Shown here one piece after another: positions 25,439 to 34,809 of a stretch of 64,000 nt of DNA. The notes under the pieces are model-generated. The model had not been told where the DNA came from. It saw nothing but the letters and a program-made list of their open reading frames with translations, and did not search any database. Numbering within the stretch: position 1 is the stretch's first letter; each line of letters begins with the position of its first letter. The DNA is from Ureibacillus aquaedulcis. GTDB taxonomy: Bacteria > Bacillota > Bacilli > Bacillales_A > Planococcaceae. Both the position numbers and the translations under genes were made by a program. The stretch covers positions 1-64,000 of the forward strand of contig NZ_JAUHTQ010000001.1 in assembly GCF_030418165.1 (NCBI RefSeq), read 5' to 3'.

Positions 25439-25482
25439 AGAGGAACTGCCCAATACTCTTCTAGGGCAGTCCTCTTGTTTTG
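25439..25482. terminator. Bidirectional terminator
   Basis: AGAGGAACTGCCC pairs with GGGCAGTCCTCT between convergent genes, with T run after it. Confidence 0.88.
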
Positions 25483-25487
25483 CTTTA

Positions 25488-26498
25488 TTATTTGTCATTA
25501 AACATATCGGAACTATGTGGGACATGTCCCCGTGTAGAAGGATCAATATAATGTTTGGCAGCATTGATGGCTATGGTTGCCTCACCAAAGCCGGTCGCTA
25601 TTAGTTTGACTTTGCCTTCATAGTCACAAACATCCCCAACAGCATAGATGCCTTCGATATTGGTTTCCATCTTTGAATTCACTTGAATGGAGATTTTACT
25701 CATGTTCAAACCCCAGTCATTTAAAGCACCTAGAGAGGAAGTGAAACCATAGTTTATCACCAATTCATCTGCTTCCAAAGTTTCGAATTCACCAGATTCG
25801 CTATTTTTAAAGGTGATTTTTTGGATTTTTCCTTCAGTACCCTCTATCTCCGCGGGGACAAGGGGTGTTTTTATTTGTACGGTTGATTTTTTTAATTGTT
25901 CCACACTGTGTTCATGGGCAGTAAATTTATCCCTTCGGTGGATTATGGTTACAATCTCTGCAATTGGCTCCAGCATTAATGCCCAATCTACAGCCGAATC
26001 ACCACCGCCTAGTACAATGACTCTCTTTCCATTGAACCGACTCATATCCTCGATAAAGTAATGAAGCGTCTTACCTTCAAAGCTTGCTGCATTTTCGATG
26101 GATAGTTTTCTTGGCTGAAACGCACCTAATCCAGCTGCTATGATAATGGTTTTTGTTAGATGACTTTCTTTATCGGTCATTATTTTGAACACGCCATTAT
26201 CCAATCTTTCGTAGCTTTGAATGGTTTGTTCCAGTACGAAGGTTTGCTCGAAGATTTCCAATTGTTTTTCGAGATTATCGATTAATTCTTTGGCACGGAC
26301 CTTCGGAAAACCTGCCACATCATAGATGAACTTTTCGGGGTATATAACTGAAAGGCGTCCACCTAGCTGGGGGAGACTCTCAATAATTTTGACAGACAAG
26401 CTTCGCATTCCAGCATAAAAAGCAGTAAACAGCCCAACTGGACCACCACCAACAATGGTCACATCATAAACTTTTTCATCGATTTTCATTACACTCAC
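25488..26498 (-). CDS. Ferredoxin/flavodoxin-NADP reductase, thioredoxin reductase-like (YumC/YcgT type)
   Basis: 336 aa flavoprotein. FAD-binding GGGPVGLF is near residue 16, NADP-binding [15 protein letters not shown] near 158, and the closing FAD motif [25 protein letters not shown] near 283. No CxxC active site, which distinguishes it from thioredoxin reductase and marks it as the YumC-type FNR that passes electrons to ferredoxin or flavodoxin. Probable start is GTG; an ATG three codons inside is the alternative. Confidence 0.92.
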   Translation of the reverse strand: MSVMKIDEKVYDVTIVGGGPVGLFTAFYAGMRSLSVKIIESLPQLGGRLSVIYPEKFIYDVAGFPKVRAKELIDNLEKQLEIFEQTFVLEQTIQSYERLDNGVFKIMTDKESHLTKTIIIAAGLGAFQPRKLSIENAASFEGKTLHYFIEDMSRFNGKRVIVLGGGDSAVDWALMLEPIAEIVTIIHRRDKFTAHEHSVEQLKKSTVQIKTPLVPAEIEGTEGKIQKITFKNSESGEFETLEADELVINYGFTSSLGALNDWGLNMSKISIQVNSKMETNIEGIYAVGDVCDYEGKVKLIATGFGEATIAINAAKHYIDPSTRGHVPHSSDMFNDK

Positions 26499-26926
26499 TC
26501 ATCTTCTTTAATGTTTTTGTTATTAACTATTTATGTGGAGTATTACCGTAAAAGTAGTGTTTTATTAACTTTGCTGATAATCAATTTTTTGCATGTTTTG
26601 TGGAGTGGATAAGGGGAATGGATGGCGTCTACCAACACGGTGAAAATTTAATATAAAAAATCCCCAATCATATATGACTGGGGCAAAAATCTCATATTGA
26701 TCACCTGAAATTAGGTGAGAGGCTAAGTTAATAACCGTTCAGAGTATTAACTGCCTTTATCATATAGGCTTAAGGATTTTTGCTCAATGCAATATTATTG
26801 CCAGCAGGTGATATAAGTGTTTGAAATGGGGTTATTTAGTATTAAAGGGGGAATGATTCTCCGAATAGAGCGATAAGAAAGATACTTTTGAAAACATTCT
26901 CAAAAGTACCTTGTCAAAGTTCGAAC
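26499..26926. other. 428-base gap with terminators and two hairpins
   Basis: No gene seen. It contains a CCCCA/TGGGG terminator-like hairpin (26657-26690), a perfect TCACCT/AGGTGA stem (26701-26718), a GTTAAT/ATTAAC stem (26727-26751) and the terminator of adhB (26882-26910: ACTTTTGA pairs with TCAAAAGT). Confidence 0.5.
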
Positions 26927-28063
26927 TTAAGGTTTTAACAGCACTTTAATACAATCGTCTTGTTTTGTATCAAAAATTTCATAACCATGTTTTGCTTTCT
27001 CGAGCGGAAGAACATGTGTAATGATATCACCCGCATTTATTTTTCCGTCAGCAATCAAGTTATAGACATGGGGCATTATATGAACTACTGGGGCTTGTCC
27101 GCTGCGAAGCGTTACATTGCGCTGGAAAATGTCTCCGAGTGGGAAGGCATTATAGCGGCCTCCATAAGCACCGGTAATTTGGATCGTGCCGCCTTTTCGT
27201 ACAGCTTGGCTGGCTGTGATAATGGCTCCCATGGCACCACCTTGCAATTTTAATCCACTAGCCAGAAATTCTAAAGGCGACATTTTCCCGCTCATCCCGA
27301 CACAGTCAATGACAACGTCCGCACCACCCTTGGTAATTTCTTTTAAGTATTCTCCACAATTATCATGGTCCTCAAAATTAACGATTTCAACATTATTTGT
27401 CTTCTTTGCATGCTTTAGACGATACCCGATATAATCGACTGCAATTACTCTTTCTGCACCTTTTAGCCAGGCAAATTTTTGTGCCAAAAGTCCGATGGGG
27501 CCGCAGCCTAGGATCACAACGGTATCTCCTTTTTTTACACCGGCATGTTCGACGCTCCAAAAAGCGGTAGTCGCTGCATCGGCAAGGAGTACGAGACTTT
27601 CATCTGGCACCTCGGATTTTTCGGGGATTTTGAAGGGAATAAAATTGCCATATGGAACGCGCATATATTCTGCCTGCCCTCCAGGAAATCCGCCTGTTGT
27701 ATCAGAATATCCGAAGTAGGCGCCCATTTCGCCATTATCATTTGCATTATCACATTGGCTTTCCAAATCATGATTGCAATACCAACATTCTCCGCATGCA
27801 ATATTAAAAGGGATAACAACCCGGTCACCCTTTTTCACCTTTGTCACACCTTTACCGACTTCTTCTACAATGCCCATCGGTTCATGGCCGATGACATAGT
27901 CCTGGCCGAGGTTTGGAATCATTCCGTGAATCAAATGCAGATCCGATCCGCAGATGGCCGTAGTGGTTAAGCGAACAATAATATCATCGGCTTTTTTTAT
28001 TTTAGGGTCTTGTACTTCCTTAACCTCAACATTTTTTACACCTTGAAAAGTAACAGCTTTCAT
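26927..28063 (-). CDS. adhB: Zinc-dependent alcohol dehydrogenase (AdhB-like)
   Basis: 378 aa medium-chain dehydrogenase. Catalytic zinc site CGSDLH (Cys39) and GHEPMGIVEEVG (His/Glu), structural zinc loop CGECWYCNHDLESQC with four Cys (residues ~91-105), NAD fold VVILGCGPIGLLAQ. The extra loop and length fit the glutathione-independent formaldehyde dehydrogenase-like branch. Two coat-protein genes lie just upstream on the same strand, matching the yraG-yraF-adhB order of Bacillus subtilis, so it is probably expressed during sporulation. Confidence 0.9.
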   Translation of the reverse strand: MKAVTFQGVKNVEVKEVQDPKIKKADDIIVRLTTTAICGSDLHLIHGMIPNLGQDYVIGHEPMGIVEEVGKGVTKVKKGDRVVIPFNIACGECWYCNHDLESQCDNANDNGEMGAYFGYSDTTGGFPGGQAEYMRVPYGNFIPFKIPEKSEVPDESLVLLADAATTAFWSVEHAGVKKGDTVVILGCGPIGLLAQKFAWLKGAERVIAVDYIGYRLKHAKKTNNVEIVNFEDHDNCGEYLKEITKGGADVVIDCVGMSGKMSPLEFLASGLKLQGGAMGAIITASQAVRKGGTIQITGAYGGRYNAFPLGDIFQRNVTLRSGQAPVVHIMPHVYNLIADGKINAGDIITHVLPLEKAKHGYEIFDTKQDDCIKVLLKP

Positions 28064-28086
28064 TAAAAAACATCCCTCTTTTTCGT

Positions 28087-28452
28087 TTATTTTTTCGGTG
28101 GGGTAGGGAACATTCCTTTTCGATTCATGCTTTCAGGGAATAAATCCAACTGTGCAATACTAATCGCGTTCTCTGCTGATTTTATATCAAGTACCTTTTG
28201 TGCCTCGAGATCATAGGGTTTAAGCCATTCCTTTTTCAACATTAGCTCACAAATCTCAAAATATAGATCAATCATGACATCCAGCTGGGTTTTCATAATT
28301 TTTTGAAGGGCAGGGGAAGCTGTTTCGGTTAAGGCGATTGTAAGATTTCGAATACCGGTTTTTGTAGTAAGCAAAAACTCCAAAGCAACTCCCGAGTCCG
28401 TTAGTTCAGGCATTCCCACCGAGTTAATAGGATCTAAATAGTCTTCCATCAA
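28087..28452 (-). CDS. yraF: Spore coat protein, CotF family (YraF-like)
   Basis: 121 aa helical protein of the CotF-like group: TDSGVALEFLLTTKTGIRNLTIALTE (residues ~19-44), QLDVMIDLYFEICELMLKKEWLKPYD (~57-82). These resemble ferritin-like helices. It lies between the smaller coat gene and adhB with short gaps. Start is the first of two ATG codons, and GGAGGA precedes it. Confidence 0.85.
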   Translation of the reverse strand: MMEDYLDPINSVGMPELTDSGVALEFLLTTKTGIRNLTIALTETASPALQKIMKTQLDVMIDLYFEICELMLKKEWLKPYDLEAQKVLDIKSAENAISIAQLDLFPESMNRKGMFPTPPKK

Positions 28453-28461
28453 ATTATCCTC

Positions 28462-28671
28462 CTAGTATTCTAATTCCGATTTAGAATAGAGCTTGATCAT
28501 AGCCGTTAAGGCCGGCGTAGATAGCTTTACATTTTTGTCTAATAACGCCCTTAAATCATCATCAAACACGACACCTTGGCTTAGCTTCGATTTAAGTAAA
28601 CTAGTTGTCATAAAGTTAATGACTTCATGAAATTCCATTGTTTCATGCAGTGCTAATTTTTTTTCGAACAC
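28462..28671 (-). CDS. yraG: Spore coat protein, YraG/YraE-like, 69 aa
   Basis: Short helical protein: LHETMEFHEVINFMTTSLLKSKL and PALTAMIKLYSKSELEY resemble the N-terminal half of CotF-type proteins. GTG start with CAGGAGGTG eight bases upstream. First gene of the three-gene spore operon. Confidence 0.82.
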   Translation of the reverse strand: MFEKKLALHETMEFHEVINFMTTSLLKSKLSQGVVFDDDLRALLDKNVKLSTPALTAMIKLYSKSELEY

Positions 28672-28854
28672 GTGAACTGCACCTCCTGATTTTCCTTTAA
28701 AAAGGCTACCCTGTAGTAAAGTAATTTATACAAGTACACCTTCTATTTAGATTGCGCATTATACTAAGAAGCCCCTGGATCTAGCGGGTGGTTGTTGTAG
28801 AAATCTATAGGAATAGTAGATAATATAGAAAACTAACCATAAAGGAGTAATTTC

Positions 28855-29223
28855 ATGAGTAATGAAAATAGAACAATTATAGAAGTTGACCAATTTATCG
28901 AAGGTTTGCCAGAAGAGATTCAGGAAATCACTTCAATGTTACGAAAAATTATTTTAGAAGCCTCCAGGGAAATCGTCGAAGAATATAAATGGTCAATGCC
29001 AAACTACTCGTATAAAGGATTAGTTTGTTACCTGCAGACAGCAAAAGAACATGTGAAGCTAGGCTTTCATAAAGGGAACCAGCTCCAGGAAGGTGTGGGA
29101 AAGGATTTCTTGGAGGGGACCGGAAAAACAATGAAATATATCACCTTGAAAAAGAAGGAAGATATAAAGCCGGAAGTTTTCACCACTCTTATTCTTGCTG
29201 CAATGGAATTAAATGAAGTTTAG
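28855..29223 (+). CDS. DUF1801 (YdhG-like) protein
   Basis: 122 aa. Characteristic DUF1801 stretch: FIEGLPEEIQEITSMLRKIILEASREI (residues ~13-39), EEYKWSMPNYSYKG, VKLGFHKGNQL, and GTGKTMKYITLKKKEDI. The fold resembles frataxin-like YdhG; function unproven. Ribosome site AAAGGAGTAA. Terminator at 29280-29314. Confidence 0.88.
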   Translation: MSNENRTIIEVDQFIEGLPEEIQEITSMLRKIILEASREIVEEYKWSMPNYSYKGLVCYLQTAKEHVKLGFHKGNQLQEGVGKDFLEGTGKTMKYITLKKKEDIKPEVFTTLILAAMELNEV

Positions 29224-29279
29224 CTGCTACAGGATCAGTAGGCGCCAGCACGGAAAAATAAGTCGATATTTACTATACT

Positions 29280-29314
29280 TAAAAAACCATCTTCCTAAAG
29301 GAAAATGGTTTTTG
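29280..29314. terminator. Intrinsic terminator
   Basis: AAAAACCAT and ATGGTTTTT stem between convergent genes. Confidence 0.8.
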
Positions 29315-29344
29315 GGTTATTGCCCCTTAATTACTAGTGTGTCT

Positions 29345-30259
29345 TCAACCAAAAATTTGACCACCATTGACATGGAGAGTTTGCCCTGTAACAAATCTTG
29401 AATCATCAGAGGCAAGATAGACAAAAGTTGGGGCTATTTCAAATGGTTGCCCTTGACGGTCCATTGGGTTGCCTGCAAGGGGGACTTGATCAGCAGAAAA
29501 GCTTGAGGGAATAAGTGGCGTCCATACGCGTCCTGGAGCAATTGCGTTCACACGAATCCCTTTGCTAACCAAATTCCTTGCTAAAGCTCGCGTAAATCCA
29601 ATGTTAGCAGCTTTTGTTGCACTATAGTCCATTAGTTGTTCGTTTCCATCAAAGGCAACAACTGATGCCGTATTAATAACGGAACTTCCCGCCTTTAAGT
29701 ATTCCAGAGCTGCCCTGGTCGTGTAGAAGTGGGAATAGATATTAACTTTAAAGGTATCATCGAATTGTTCATCCGTGATATCGGTAAGGCTTAATTGCTG
29801 GAATTGGATTCCTACATGGTTGCATAATATATCGAGCTTTTCAAAGGTCTCTACAGTCTTTTCAACAATGTGTATGCATTGTTGTTTTTCTCTAAGATCG
29901 CCGGGTAATAGCAGGCAACGTTGTCCAAGTTCCTCAATTCTATTTTTCGTCCTCGTTGCATCTTCATGCTCATCTAGATAAGCAATGGCAACATCTGCCC
30001 CTTCTTTTGCAAAGGCAATCGCTGCGGCAGCCCCCATCCCACTATCGCCACCGGTAATTAGTGCAACTCTTCCTTTCAATTTATTGCTTCCTATATAAAT
30101 AGGGTTTTCAATTATCGGTTTTGGTACCATTAAACCTTCCAGCCCCGGTTGACGGTATTGCCGTTGCTCAGGCACTGTTAGGGCAATATCCTCGAATCGG
30201 GTGATCCTTCCGAAATTTGGGTACATTGGATAATCCCGATTGCCGTTCTCTTTATCCAT
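29345..30259 (-). CDS. SDR family oxidoreductase (YhxC/YhdF type)
   Basis: 304 aa. After a ~45-residue N-terminal extension with PMYPNFGRI and [12 protein letters not shown], typical of the general-stress SDRs, comes [18 protein letters not shown] (Rossmann TGxxxGxG), NHVG (NAG equivalent, here NHVG), Ser in [12 protein letters not shown], catalytic YSATKAA and [14 protein letters not shown]. The NNAG motif is altered to CNHVG. Start ATG with AGGAGGATA upstream. General stress-type oxidoreductase; substrate unknown. Confidence 0.9.
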   Translation of the reverse strand: MDKENGNRDYPMYPNFGRITRFEDIALTVPEQRQYRQPGLEGLMVPKPIIENPIYIGSNKLKGRVALITGGDSGMGAAAAIAFAKEGADVAIAYLDEHEDATRTKNRIEELGQRCLLLPGDLREKQQCIHIVEKTVETFEKLDILCNHVGIQFQQLSLTDITDEQFDDTFKVNIYSHFYTTRAALEYLKAGSSVINTASVVAFDGNEQLMDYSATKAANIGFTRALARNLVSKGIRVNAIAPGRVWTPLIPSSFSADQVPLAGNPMDRQGQPFEIAPTFVYLASDDSRFVTGQTLHVNGGQIFG

Positions 30260-30396
30260 CGTTTCATATCCTCCTAAAAACGATTTTCTGCTTACCATAT
30301 GCAAATTCAAAGATGGGTGTGCATCCCGGTTAAGGGACACAAACTTCAAATATCGAATAACATAGGGGAAATCATATCGATGGGAGAGTATGAAGG

Positions 30397-30561
30397 ATGT
30401 ACTACTATTACAATCCTGAAGTGAAATATCTATTAATCAATCGGTCAAACGAAAAGGAAGTCATGTATTATCAATCGATGAGGATAAAGGTGCCCAAAAT
30501 AGGACCAAGACCACCATATTATATTCATCCACGCTATGAGCATTATTATCCCGTGATTTAG
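30397..30561 (+). CDS. Small tyrosine-rich protein, 54 aa
   Basis: ATG preceded by GGGAGAG at eight bases. Translation begins [13 protein letters not shown] and ends [16 protein letters not shown], with 11 or more Tyr in 54 residues. Such composition resembles small spore-coat or crosslinkable surface proteins, but I do not recognise the family. It lies divergent to the SDR gene and convergent to the lysozyme gene. Confidence 0.55.
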   Translation: MYYYYNPEVKYLLINRSNEKEVMYYQSMRIKVPKIGPRPPYYIHPRYEHYYPVI

Positions 30562-30594
30562 GAAGGGGGAATTAATTCTATTCCCCCTAATCAG

Positions 30595-31641
30595 TTACTC
30601 TGGGATCATCAAAGTATCTCCAGCATAAATCAAGTCCGGATTTTTTATATTGTTTCCGGTAGCAATTGAGTCTACTGTTATGCCAAATTGCTTGGAAATT
30701 GCCCACAGTGTGTCTCCTGGTTTTATCACATACGAAGTTGCCTTAATGATAGCTAGCTCATCACCAGGATAAATAAGATTTGGAGTTGCTATATCATTAT
30801 TTGCTAGAATAGCTGATACGGTAGTTTCATGCATTCTCGCAATACTATAAAGGGTATCGCCGGATTTCACGACATACGTAGATGGTTTATCATCTGACTG
30901 CGCTGGTGCAGTAGATTCTCCGGGCTGTTCTACAGGAACTTCTTCTGTTGATGTGTTCTCTAGTAATATCCCATCATTGAAAATATTTAAATCGACATCC
31001 CCGTTGATCCCAGGGACAGATCCCGTGTCCGTATATTGCCAGCCTGCCCAAGTATCCCAGATTACTTCATCGGAAGGTTCGCTGCCGTCATATTGCGCCA
31101 GCCACAAGGAGTACTGCGTAAATGATTCACCAAAGACATTTGTTGCATTATCAGCGTTGCTATAGACCATTACAGGATGCCCGGTTAGACTTTCAACTGC
31201 TTGCGCAAAGGTTAAAGCGATTGCATTAATATCTTCAATAGATAAGCCTTCCAGGTCCTCAAAATCCATTACCGGCTTGATGTCTATTTCTTTGCCGTTA
31301 ATTATGGATGCGAAAAAGTTTGCCTCTTCACGAGCCTGTTCCACAGTTGTAGCAGTTAAAAAGTGATAAAAACCAACTTTTAGACCTGCTGCCTTTGCGC
31401 CTTCATAATTGACTTCAAAGTTTGGATCCGTATAGTCAATGCCTTCGCTGGATTTGATAATTACAGCTTCCATTCCAGCATTTGCAACAGCCTCAAAATC
31501 GATATCCTCTTGGTACCTACTCACATCAATCCCTTCAAATTCCGAAGAGCTCTCGGGTTCAATTGCATAGGCACTATTTGTAAACGCGAGCACAGAGATA
31601 AAAAGAAGTGTAATAAAAATTTGCCCAATTTTCTTCACCAT
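30595..31641 (-). CDS. Secreted GH25 lysozyme with two LysM domains
   Basis: 348 aa. Signal peptide (residues 1-26, ending NSAYAIE). GH25 muramidase domain ~38-220 with the catalytic acidic pairs in FEGIDVSRYQ and KPVMDFEDLEG and the late WQYTDTG motif. A Pro/Ser/Thr-rich linker is followed by two LysM repeats (TYVVKSGDTLYSIARMHETT and SYVIKPGDTLWAISKQFGIT) that bind peptidoglycan. Start ATG chosen with GGAGGTGAAT upstream. Probably acts in cell-wall turnover or spore germination/mother-cell lysis. Confidence 0.93.
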   Translation of the reverse strand: MVKKIGQIFITLLFISVLAFTNSAYAIEPESSSEFEGIDVSRYQEDIDFEAVANAGMEAVIIKSSEGIDYTDPNFEVNYEGAKAAGLKVGFYHFLTATTVEQAREEANFFASIINGKEIDIKPVMDFEDLEGLSIEDINAIALTFAQAVESLTGHPVMVYSNADNATNVFGESFTQYSLWLAQYDGSEPSDEVIWDTWAGWQYTDTGSVPGINGDVDLNIFNDGILLENTSTEEVPVEQPGESTAPAQSDDKPSTYVVKSGDTLYSIARMHETTVSAILANNDIATPNLIYPGDELAIIKATSYVIKPGDTLWAISKQFGITVDSIATGNNIKNPDLIYAGDTLMIPE

Positions 31642-31851
31642 ATTCACCTCCAATCTAGTAACTCGTTACAAGATATGCGAGATTAGTAGAATTGCTTGAG
31701 CGGGTATAATGGTTTTGAAAAATGCAAGGGTAGGAGAAATCACAAGGGAGTAATATAGTAGCCTTCATATTTTGCTGGATAAATGCAATAATCTACTATA
31801 TAAAGATTCAATAAAATACCAGATAGCTTGAAGAGGAGAAAATTTGCAATA

Positions 31852-31883
31852 AAAAAGAGCTGATCCAGGCTCGGAACAACTCT
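31852..31883 (-). terminator. Terminator of the DUF1284 gene
   Basis: On the minus strand GAGTTGTTCC pairs with GGATCAGCTC and is followed by TTTTTT. Confidence 0.7.
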
Positions 31884-31919
31884 AATAGAGAATTGATAGA
31901 TTAGTATAATTGATAGAAA

Positions 31920-32336
31920 TTAGTAAACTGCCCTTAAACCCTTCCCTTGGTGAATTTCTTCTATTCCTTCTTCGCAAACCCCAAGAGAACGCCAAGTGCA
32001 AGTTTCACAGACTACTCCAATATCCGAAGAGGTGATATGTTTCAATATACGAGTCTCGATTTCTTTCCATTTAAGAACCTGTCCAATTTCAAGGTTCATT
32101 TTTCTCAGGATCGATGCATCTCTATCATAAATATTCAAGTTTTGGCAATGGTATTCTTCTGTGGCAGGGAATTTATCGCATAAATGATCTGGCCCATTTA
32201 CAATTTTGATCAGAGTCTCAGGATTCTTTCTAAAGTTTTGGTGAATCCTCGTCATATTTTCTACATATTCAGGAGAATAGCCCATGCCACGGTAGCCCAA
32301 AAGGCAAAACAGGTGGTGTCCTCGTAAGTAAATCAA
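31920..32336 (-). CDS. DUF1284 domain protein
   Basis: 138 aa. Opens with the diagnostic LRGHHLFCLLGYRGMGYS and carries five further Cys (DHLCDKFP, EEYHCQN, VCETCTWRSLGVC), so it probably binds an iron-sulfur cluster or zinc. The family is annotated as a putative iron-sulfur binding protein of unknown role. Stand-alone gene. Confidence 0.85.
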   Translation of the reverse strand: MIYLRGHHLFCLLGYRGMGYSPEYVENMTRIHQNFRKNPETLIKIVNGPDHLCDKFPATEEYHCQNLNIYDRDASILRKMNLEIGQVLKWKEIETRILKHITSSDIGVVCETCTWRSLGVCEEGIEEIHQGKGLRAVY

Positions 32337-32738
32337 ACTATTTCACTCCTATTATCTTAGTTTAGTCCAGATTATGTTAACCTATATATGTTTAAGGTTT
32401 ACCAAAATTCATTCTACCAAAAATAACCGAATGAGTAAAATCGTATTCTACCAAATCAATATACTCAATCATGACCTCTGCTAAAAAAATGACGAAGGTT
32501 ACCCGGGAACTTCCAAAAGACAGGGGGGGACCGGCAGAAAGTGCATATGTAATATTGGCTAAAATTAATGATAGTCTTATTACGTCTTAACGATATGCCT
32601 ATACCAATGGATTGCTATTACTCTGGGTATTGCCCTACAATATTAAAGGACTAAATCGAGTAAAAGGATTTCCACATTTTTTGTGGAAGTGTTAAATTAA
32701 GAGAAAAGTATAGAGTCATAATTAAAGGGGAGTTTTTT
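32337..32738. other. 402-base gap, no convincing gene
   Basis: A 39-codon ORF at 32471-32590 (starting MTSAKKMTKV) has coding-like composition but no ribosome site, and may be a gene remnant. A weak hairpin (CCACATTTTTTGTGG) lies at about 32670. Confidence 0.4.
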
Positions 32739-33728
32739 ATGCAATCATTTGATGCCTTAGTTGTAAATAAAAAAGAAGAACAATTTTCCGTCGATATACA
32801 GAAGCTAACTGTAGAAGATTTACCAGCAGGAGAGGTTTTAATTCGTGTTCAATATTCAGGGGTGAATTATAAGGATAGCCTGGCTGCAATACCGAATGGC
32901 AATATCGTGAAAAGTTATCCATTTGTACCTGGTATTGACCTTGCCGGAGTGGTTGTTGCGTCAGAGGATCCACGCTTTAAAGAAGGGGATGAAGTCATTG
33001 CAACGAGCTATGAAATCGGTGTATCCCACTTTGGTGGATATAGTGAATATGCCCGAATTCCAGCACAATGGATTGTGCCGTTGCCAAAAGGTCTTTCTTT
33101 AAAAGAAGCCATGACTATCGGAACTGCCGGTTTTACGGCTGCTTTATCTGTTTTGCGATTAGAAGAGAATGGCGTAAAGCCTGAAAAAGGAAAAGTGCTG
33201 GTAGCAGGGGCAACTGGCGGCGTTGGAAGCTTTGCTGTTTCTATTCTTTCAAAATTGGGATTTGAGGTAGAAGCAAGTACAGGAAAAGAATCAGAATCGG
33301 GCTATCTAAAGAAGCTTGGTGCCGCAACGATTGTTCCCCGAGAAGAGATTTATGATGGGAAAATACGAGCTTTAGGCAAACAAAAATGGGCCGCGGCAGT
33401 TGACCCGGTCGGTGGAGAGCCACTTGCGTCTTTACTTAGTCAAGTTCAATATGGAGGCTCTGTTGCTGTAAGTGGTTTAACGGCGGGTACAAATGTGCCG
33501 ACTACTGTTTTCCCGTTTATCCTTAGAGGCGTGAATTTACTTGGGATTGATTCAGTATACTGTGATATGGAAACACGCTTAAAGGTATGGGAACGTCTGG
33601 CGACAGACTTCAAACCAGCTGATTTAGAAGAAGTTATCCAGCAGGAAGTAACATTAAAAGAACTTCCGGAAGTTCTGCCTACATTGCTGAAGGGTCAGGC
33701 GAGAGGAAGAATACTGGTTAAATTATAG
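32739..33728 (+). CDS. YhdH/YhfP family quinone oxidoreductase (acrylyl-CoA reductase-like)
   Basis: 329 aa zinc-free MDR. SGVNYKDSLA and FVPGIDLAGVVV at the N-terminus and NADP-binding VLVAGATGGVGSFAVSIL (residues ~150-167) define the YhdH/AcuI group, known as NADPH acrylyl-CoA reductases. No zinc-binding Cys cluster. GGGGAG precedes the ATG. A thioesterase gene follows 14 bases later, so the two probably act on the same acyl compound. Confidence 0.9.
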   Translation: MQSFDALVVNKKEEQFSVDIQKLTVEDLPAGEVLIRVQYSGVNYKDSLAAIPNGNIVKSYPFVPGIDLAGVVVASEDPRFKEGDEVIATSYEIGVSHFGGYSEYARIPAQWIVPLPKGLSLKEAMTIGTAGFTAALSVLRLEENGVKPEKGKVLVAGATGGVGSFAVSILSKLGFEVEASTGKESESGYLKKLGAATIVPREEIYDGKIRALGKQKWAAAVDPVGGEPLASLLSQVQYGGSVAVSGLTAGTNVPTTVFPFILRGVNLLGIDSVYCDMETRLKVWERLATDFKPADLEEVIQQEVTLKELPEVLPTLLKGQARGRILVKL

Positions 33729-33742
33729 GGGGGCTATGAAAA

Positions 33743-34198
33743 ATGGTCGTTTCTCAAGATGTGTTAGATCGATTTGGTGCGAAGGATGAAACTGCATTTA
33801 TTGAACAGATGCAAACAAAGGCAGGCAATACACTGATAGAGGCGTTAGAAATTAAATATGTGGAGTTGTCATTGGATCGTGTTGTGATGACGATGCCTGT
33901 TGGAGCAAAAACAAGACAACCAGCTGGAATTCTGCACGGAGGCGCATCTGTTGCCTTAGCAGAGACTGCTGCCAGTATCGCCACCGCAATAAATGTGGAT
34001 CTAACAAAATATAATCCAGTTGGGCTTGAAATCAATGCAAACCATATCCGCAGTAAACAAGACGGCATCGTTACCGCAATCGCAACACCTTTGCACAAGG
34101 GCCGTAAAACAATGGTTTGGGATATTAAAATTGTGGATGAAGATGAAAAGTTAATTTGTATATCACGTTGTACAATGGCAGTTATAGCTAAAAATTAA
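33743..34198 (+). CDS. PaaI/YdiI-type hotdog thioesterase
   Basis: 151 aa. Hotdog signature RQPAGILHGGASVALAETAAS with the HGG motif and catalytic Glu (residues ~55-75), followed by NANHIRSKQDGIVTAIATPLHKGRK. These are acyl-CoA thioesterases for aromatic or menaquinone-pathway substrates. Operon with the preceding reductase; terminator at 34206-34249. Confidence 0.9.
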   Translation: MVVSQDVLDRFGAKDETAFIEQMQTKAGNTLIEALEIKYVELSLDRVVMTMPVGAKTRQPAGILHGGASVALAETAASIATAINVDLTKYNPVGLEINANHIRSKQDGIVTAIATPLHKGRKTMVWDIKIVDEDEKLICISRCTMAVIAKN

Positions 34199-34205
34199 TA
34201 AAAGA

Positions 34206-34249
34206 GGAAAGACTGTTTTAAAGCCAATTTTAAATCAGTCTTTCTTTGT
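34206..34249 (+). terminator. Intrinsic terminator
   Basis: GGAAAGACTG pairs with CAGTCTTTCT. Confidence 0.8.
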
Positions 34250-34305
34250 ATAACGGTCTTATTAAGCTTTAATTCAAATGGGTAAAAATCTAATAATTAA
34301 ACTAG

Positions 34306-34333
34306 TTGACAAAAATACGGTGTAGGGTATAAT
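34306..34333 (+). promoter_or_regulatory. cstR promoter with overlapping operator
   Basis: TTGACA (34306-34311), 16-base spacer, TATAAT (34328-34333). The spacer and -10 box hold ATAC-N8-GTAT (34315-34330), an inverted pair of the kind bound by CsoR/CstR proteins, so autorepression is expected. Confidence 0.8.
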
Positions 34334-34382
34334 GTATAGCTATCAGCAAAACACGGCATAGTAGTAGAAGGAGTGGATACAG

Positions 34383-34646
34383 TTGAATTCATACGATGAT
34401 AAAATTAGAAACCGTGTAAAGCGAATGGAAGGGCAACTTCGTGGAATATTGAAGATGATGGACGAAGGAAAGGACTGTAAAGAAGTCATTACACAACTTT
34501 CGGCTGTCCGTTCAGGGGTAGACCGTTCAATAGGTTTAATTGTAAGCCAGAATCTAATTGAATGTATTCAAAACGCTAACGGTGATGAAGAAGTCTTGAA
34601 TGAATCTGTTCAAGAGGCTGTTCGTCTTTTTGTAAAAAGTCGTTAA
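34383..34646 (+). CDS. cstR: CsoR/CstR family regulator, persulfide-sensing type
   Basis: 87 aa DUF156 protein. Sequence RVKRMEGQLRGILKMMDEG and DCKEVITQLSAVRS matches the family. It has Cys32 and Cys61 (LIEC) but lacks the His of the Cu-sensing CsoR C-H-C set, which fits CstR, the per- and polysulfide sensor. TTG start after AAGGAGTGG. A TauE/SafE sulfite exporter gene follows 480 bases downstream, as in staphylococcal cst loci, which supports a reactive-sulfur role. CstB, CstA and Sqr are not present here. Confidence 0.85.
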   Translation: MNSYDDKIRNRVKRMEGQLRGILKMMDEGKDCKEVITQLSAVRSGVDRSIGLIVSQNLIECIQNANGDEEVLNESVQEAVRLFVKSR

Positions 34647-34667
34647 TTTTAACCGACTTTTTATTTT
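34633..34667 (+). terminator. Terminator overlapping the cstR stop
   Basis: AAAAAGTCG pairs with CGACTTTTT, T-rich tail. Confidence 0.75.
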
Positions 34668-34677
34668 GCTATATATA

Positions 34678-34694
34678 ATACCCCCACATGGTAT
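34678..34694. promoter_or_regulatory. Second probable CstR operator
   Basis: ATACC-N7-GGTAT inverted repeat in the region between cstR and the TauE/SafE gene. Confidence 0.6.
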
Positions 34695-34764
34695 ATGGGG
34701 GATCTTTGAAAATGACAAAGAAAAAGTGAAAAGCCTTATTTTTTATATTTTTTTAAATAATAAA

Positions 34765-34780
34765 ATACCCCTATAAGTAT
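34765..34780. promoter_or_regulatory. Third probable CstR operator
   Basis: ATAC-CCCTATAA-GTAT, the same spacing as the site in the cstR promoter, located 344 bases upstream of the exporter start. Confidence 0.5.
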
Positions 34781-34809
34781 TGAAATGCTGGATGATTTGA
34801 CTATTAAAG

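Noticed and set aside
32471-32590. 39-codon frame with coding-like composition
   Set aside because: No ribosome site and no recognised family.
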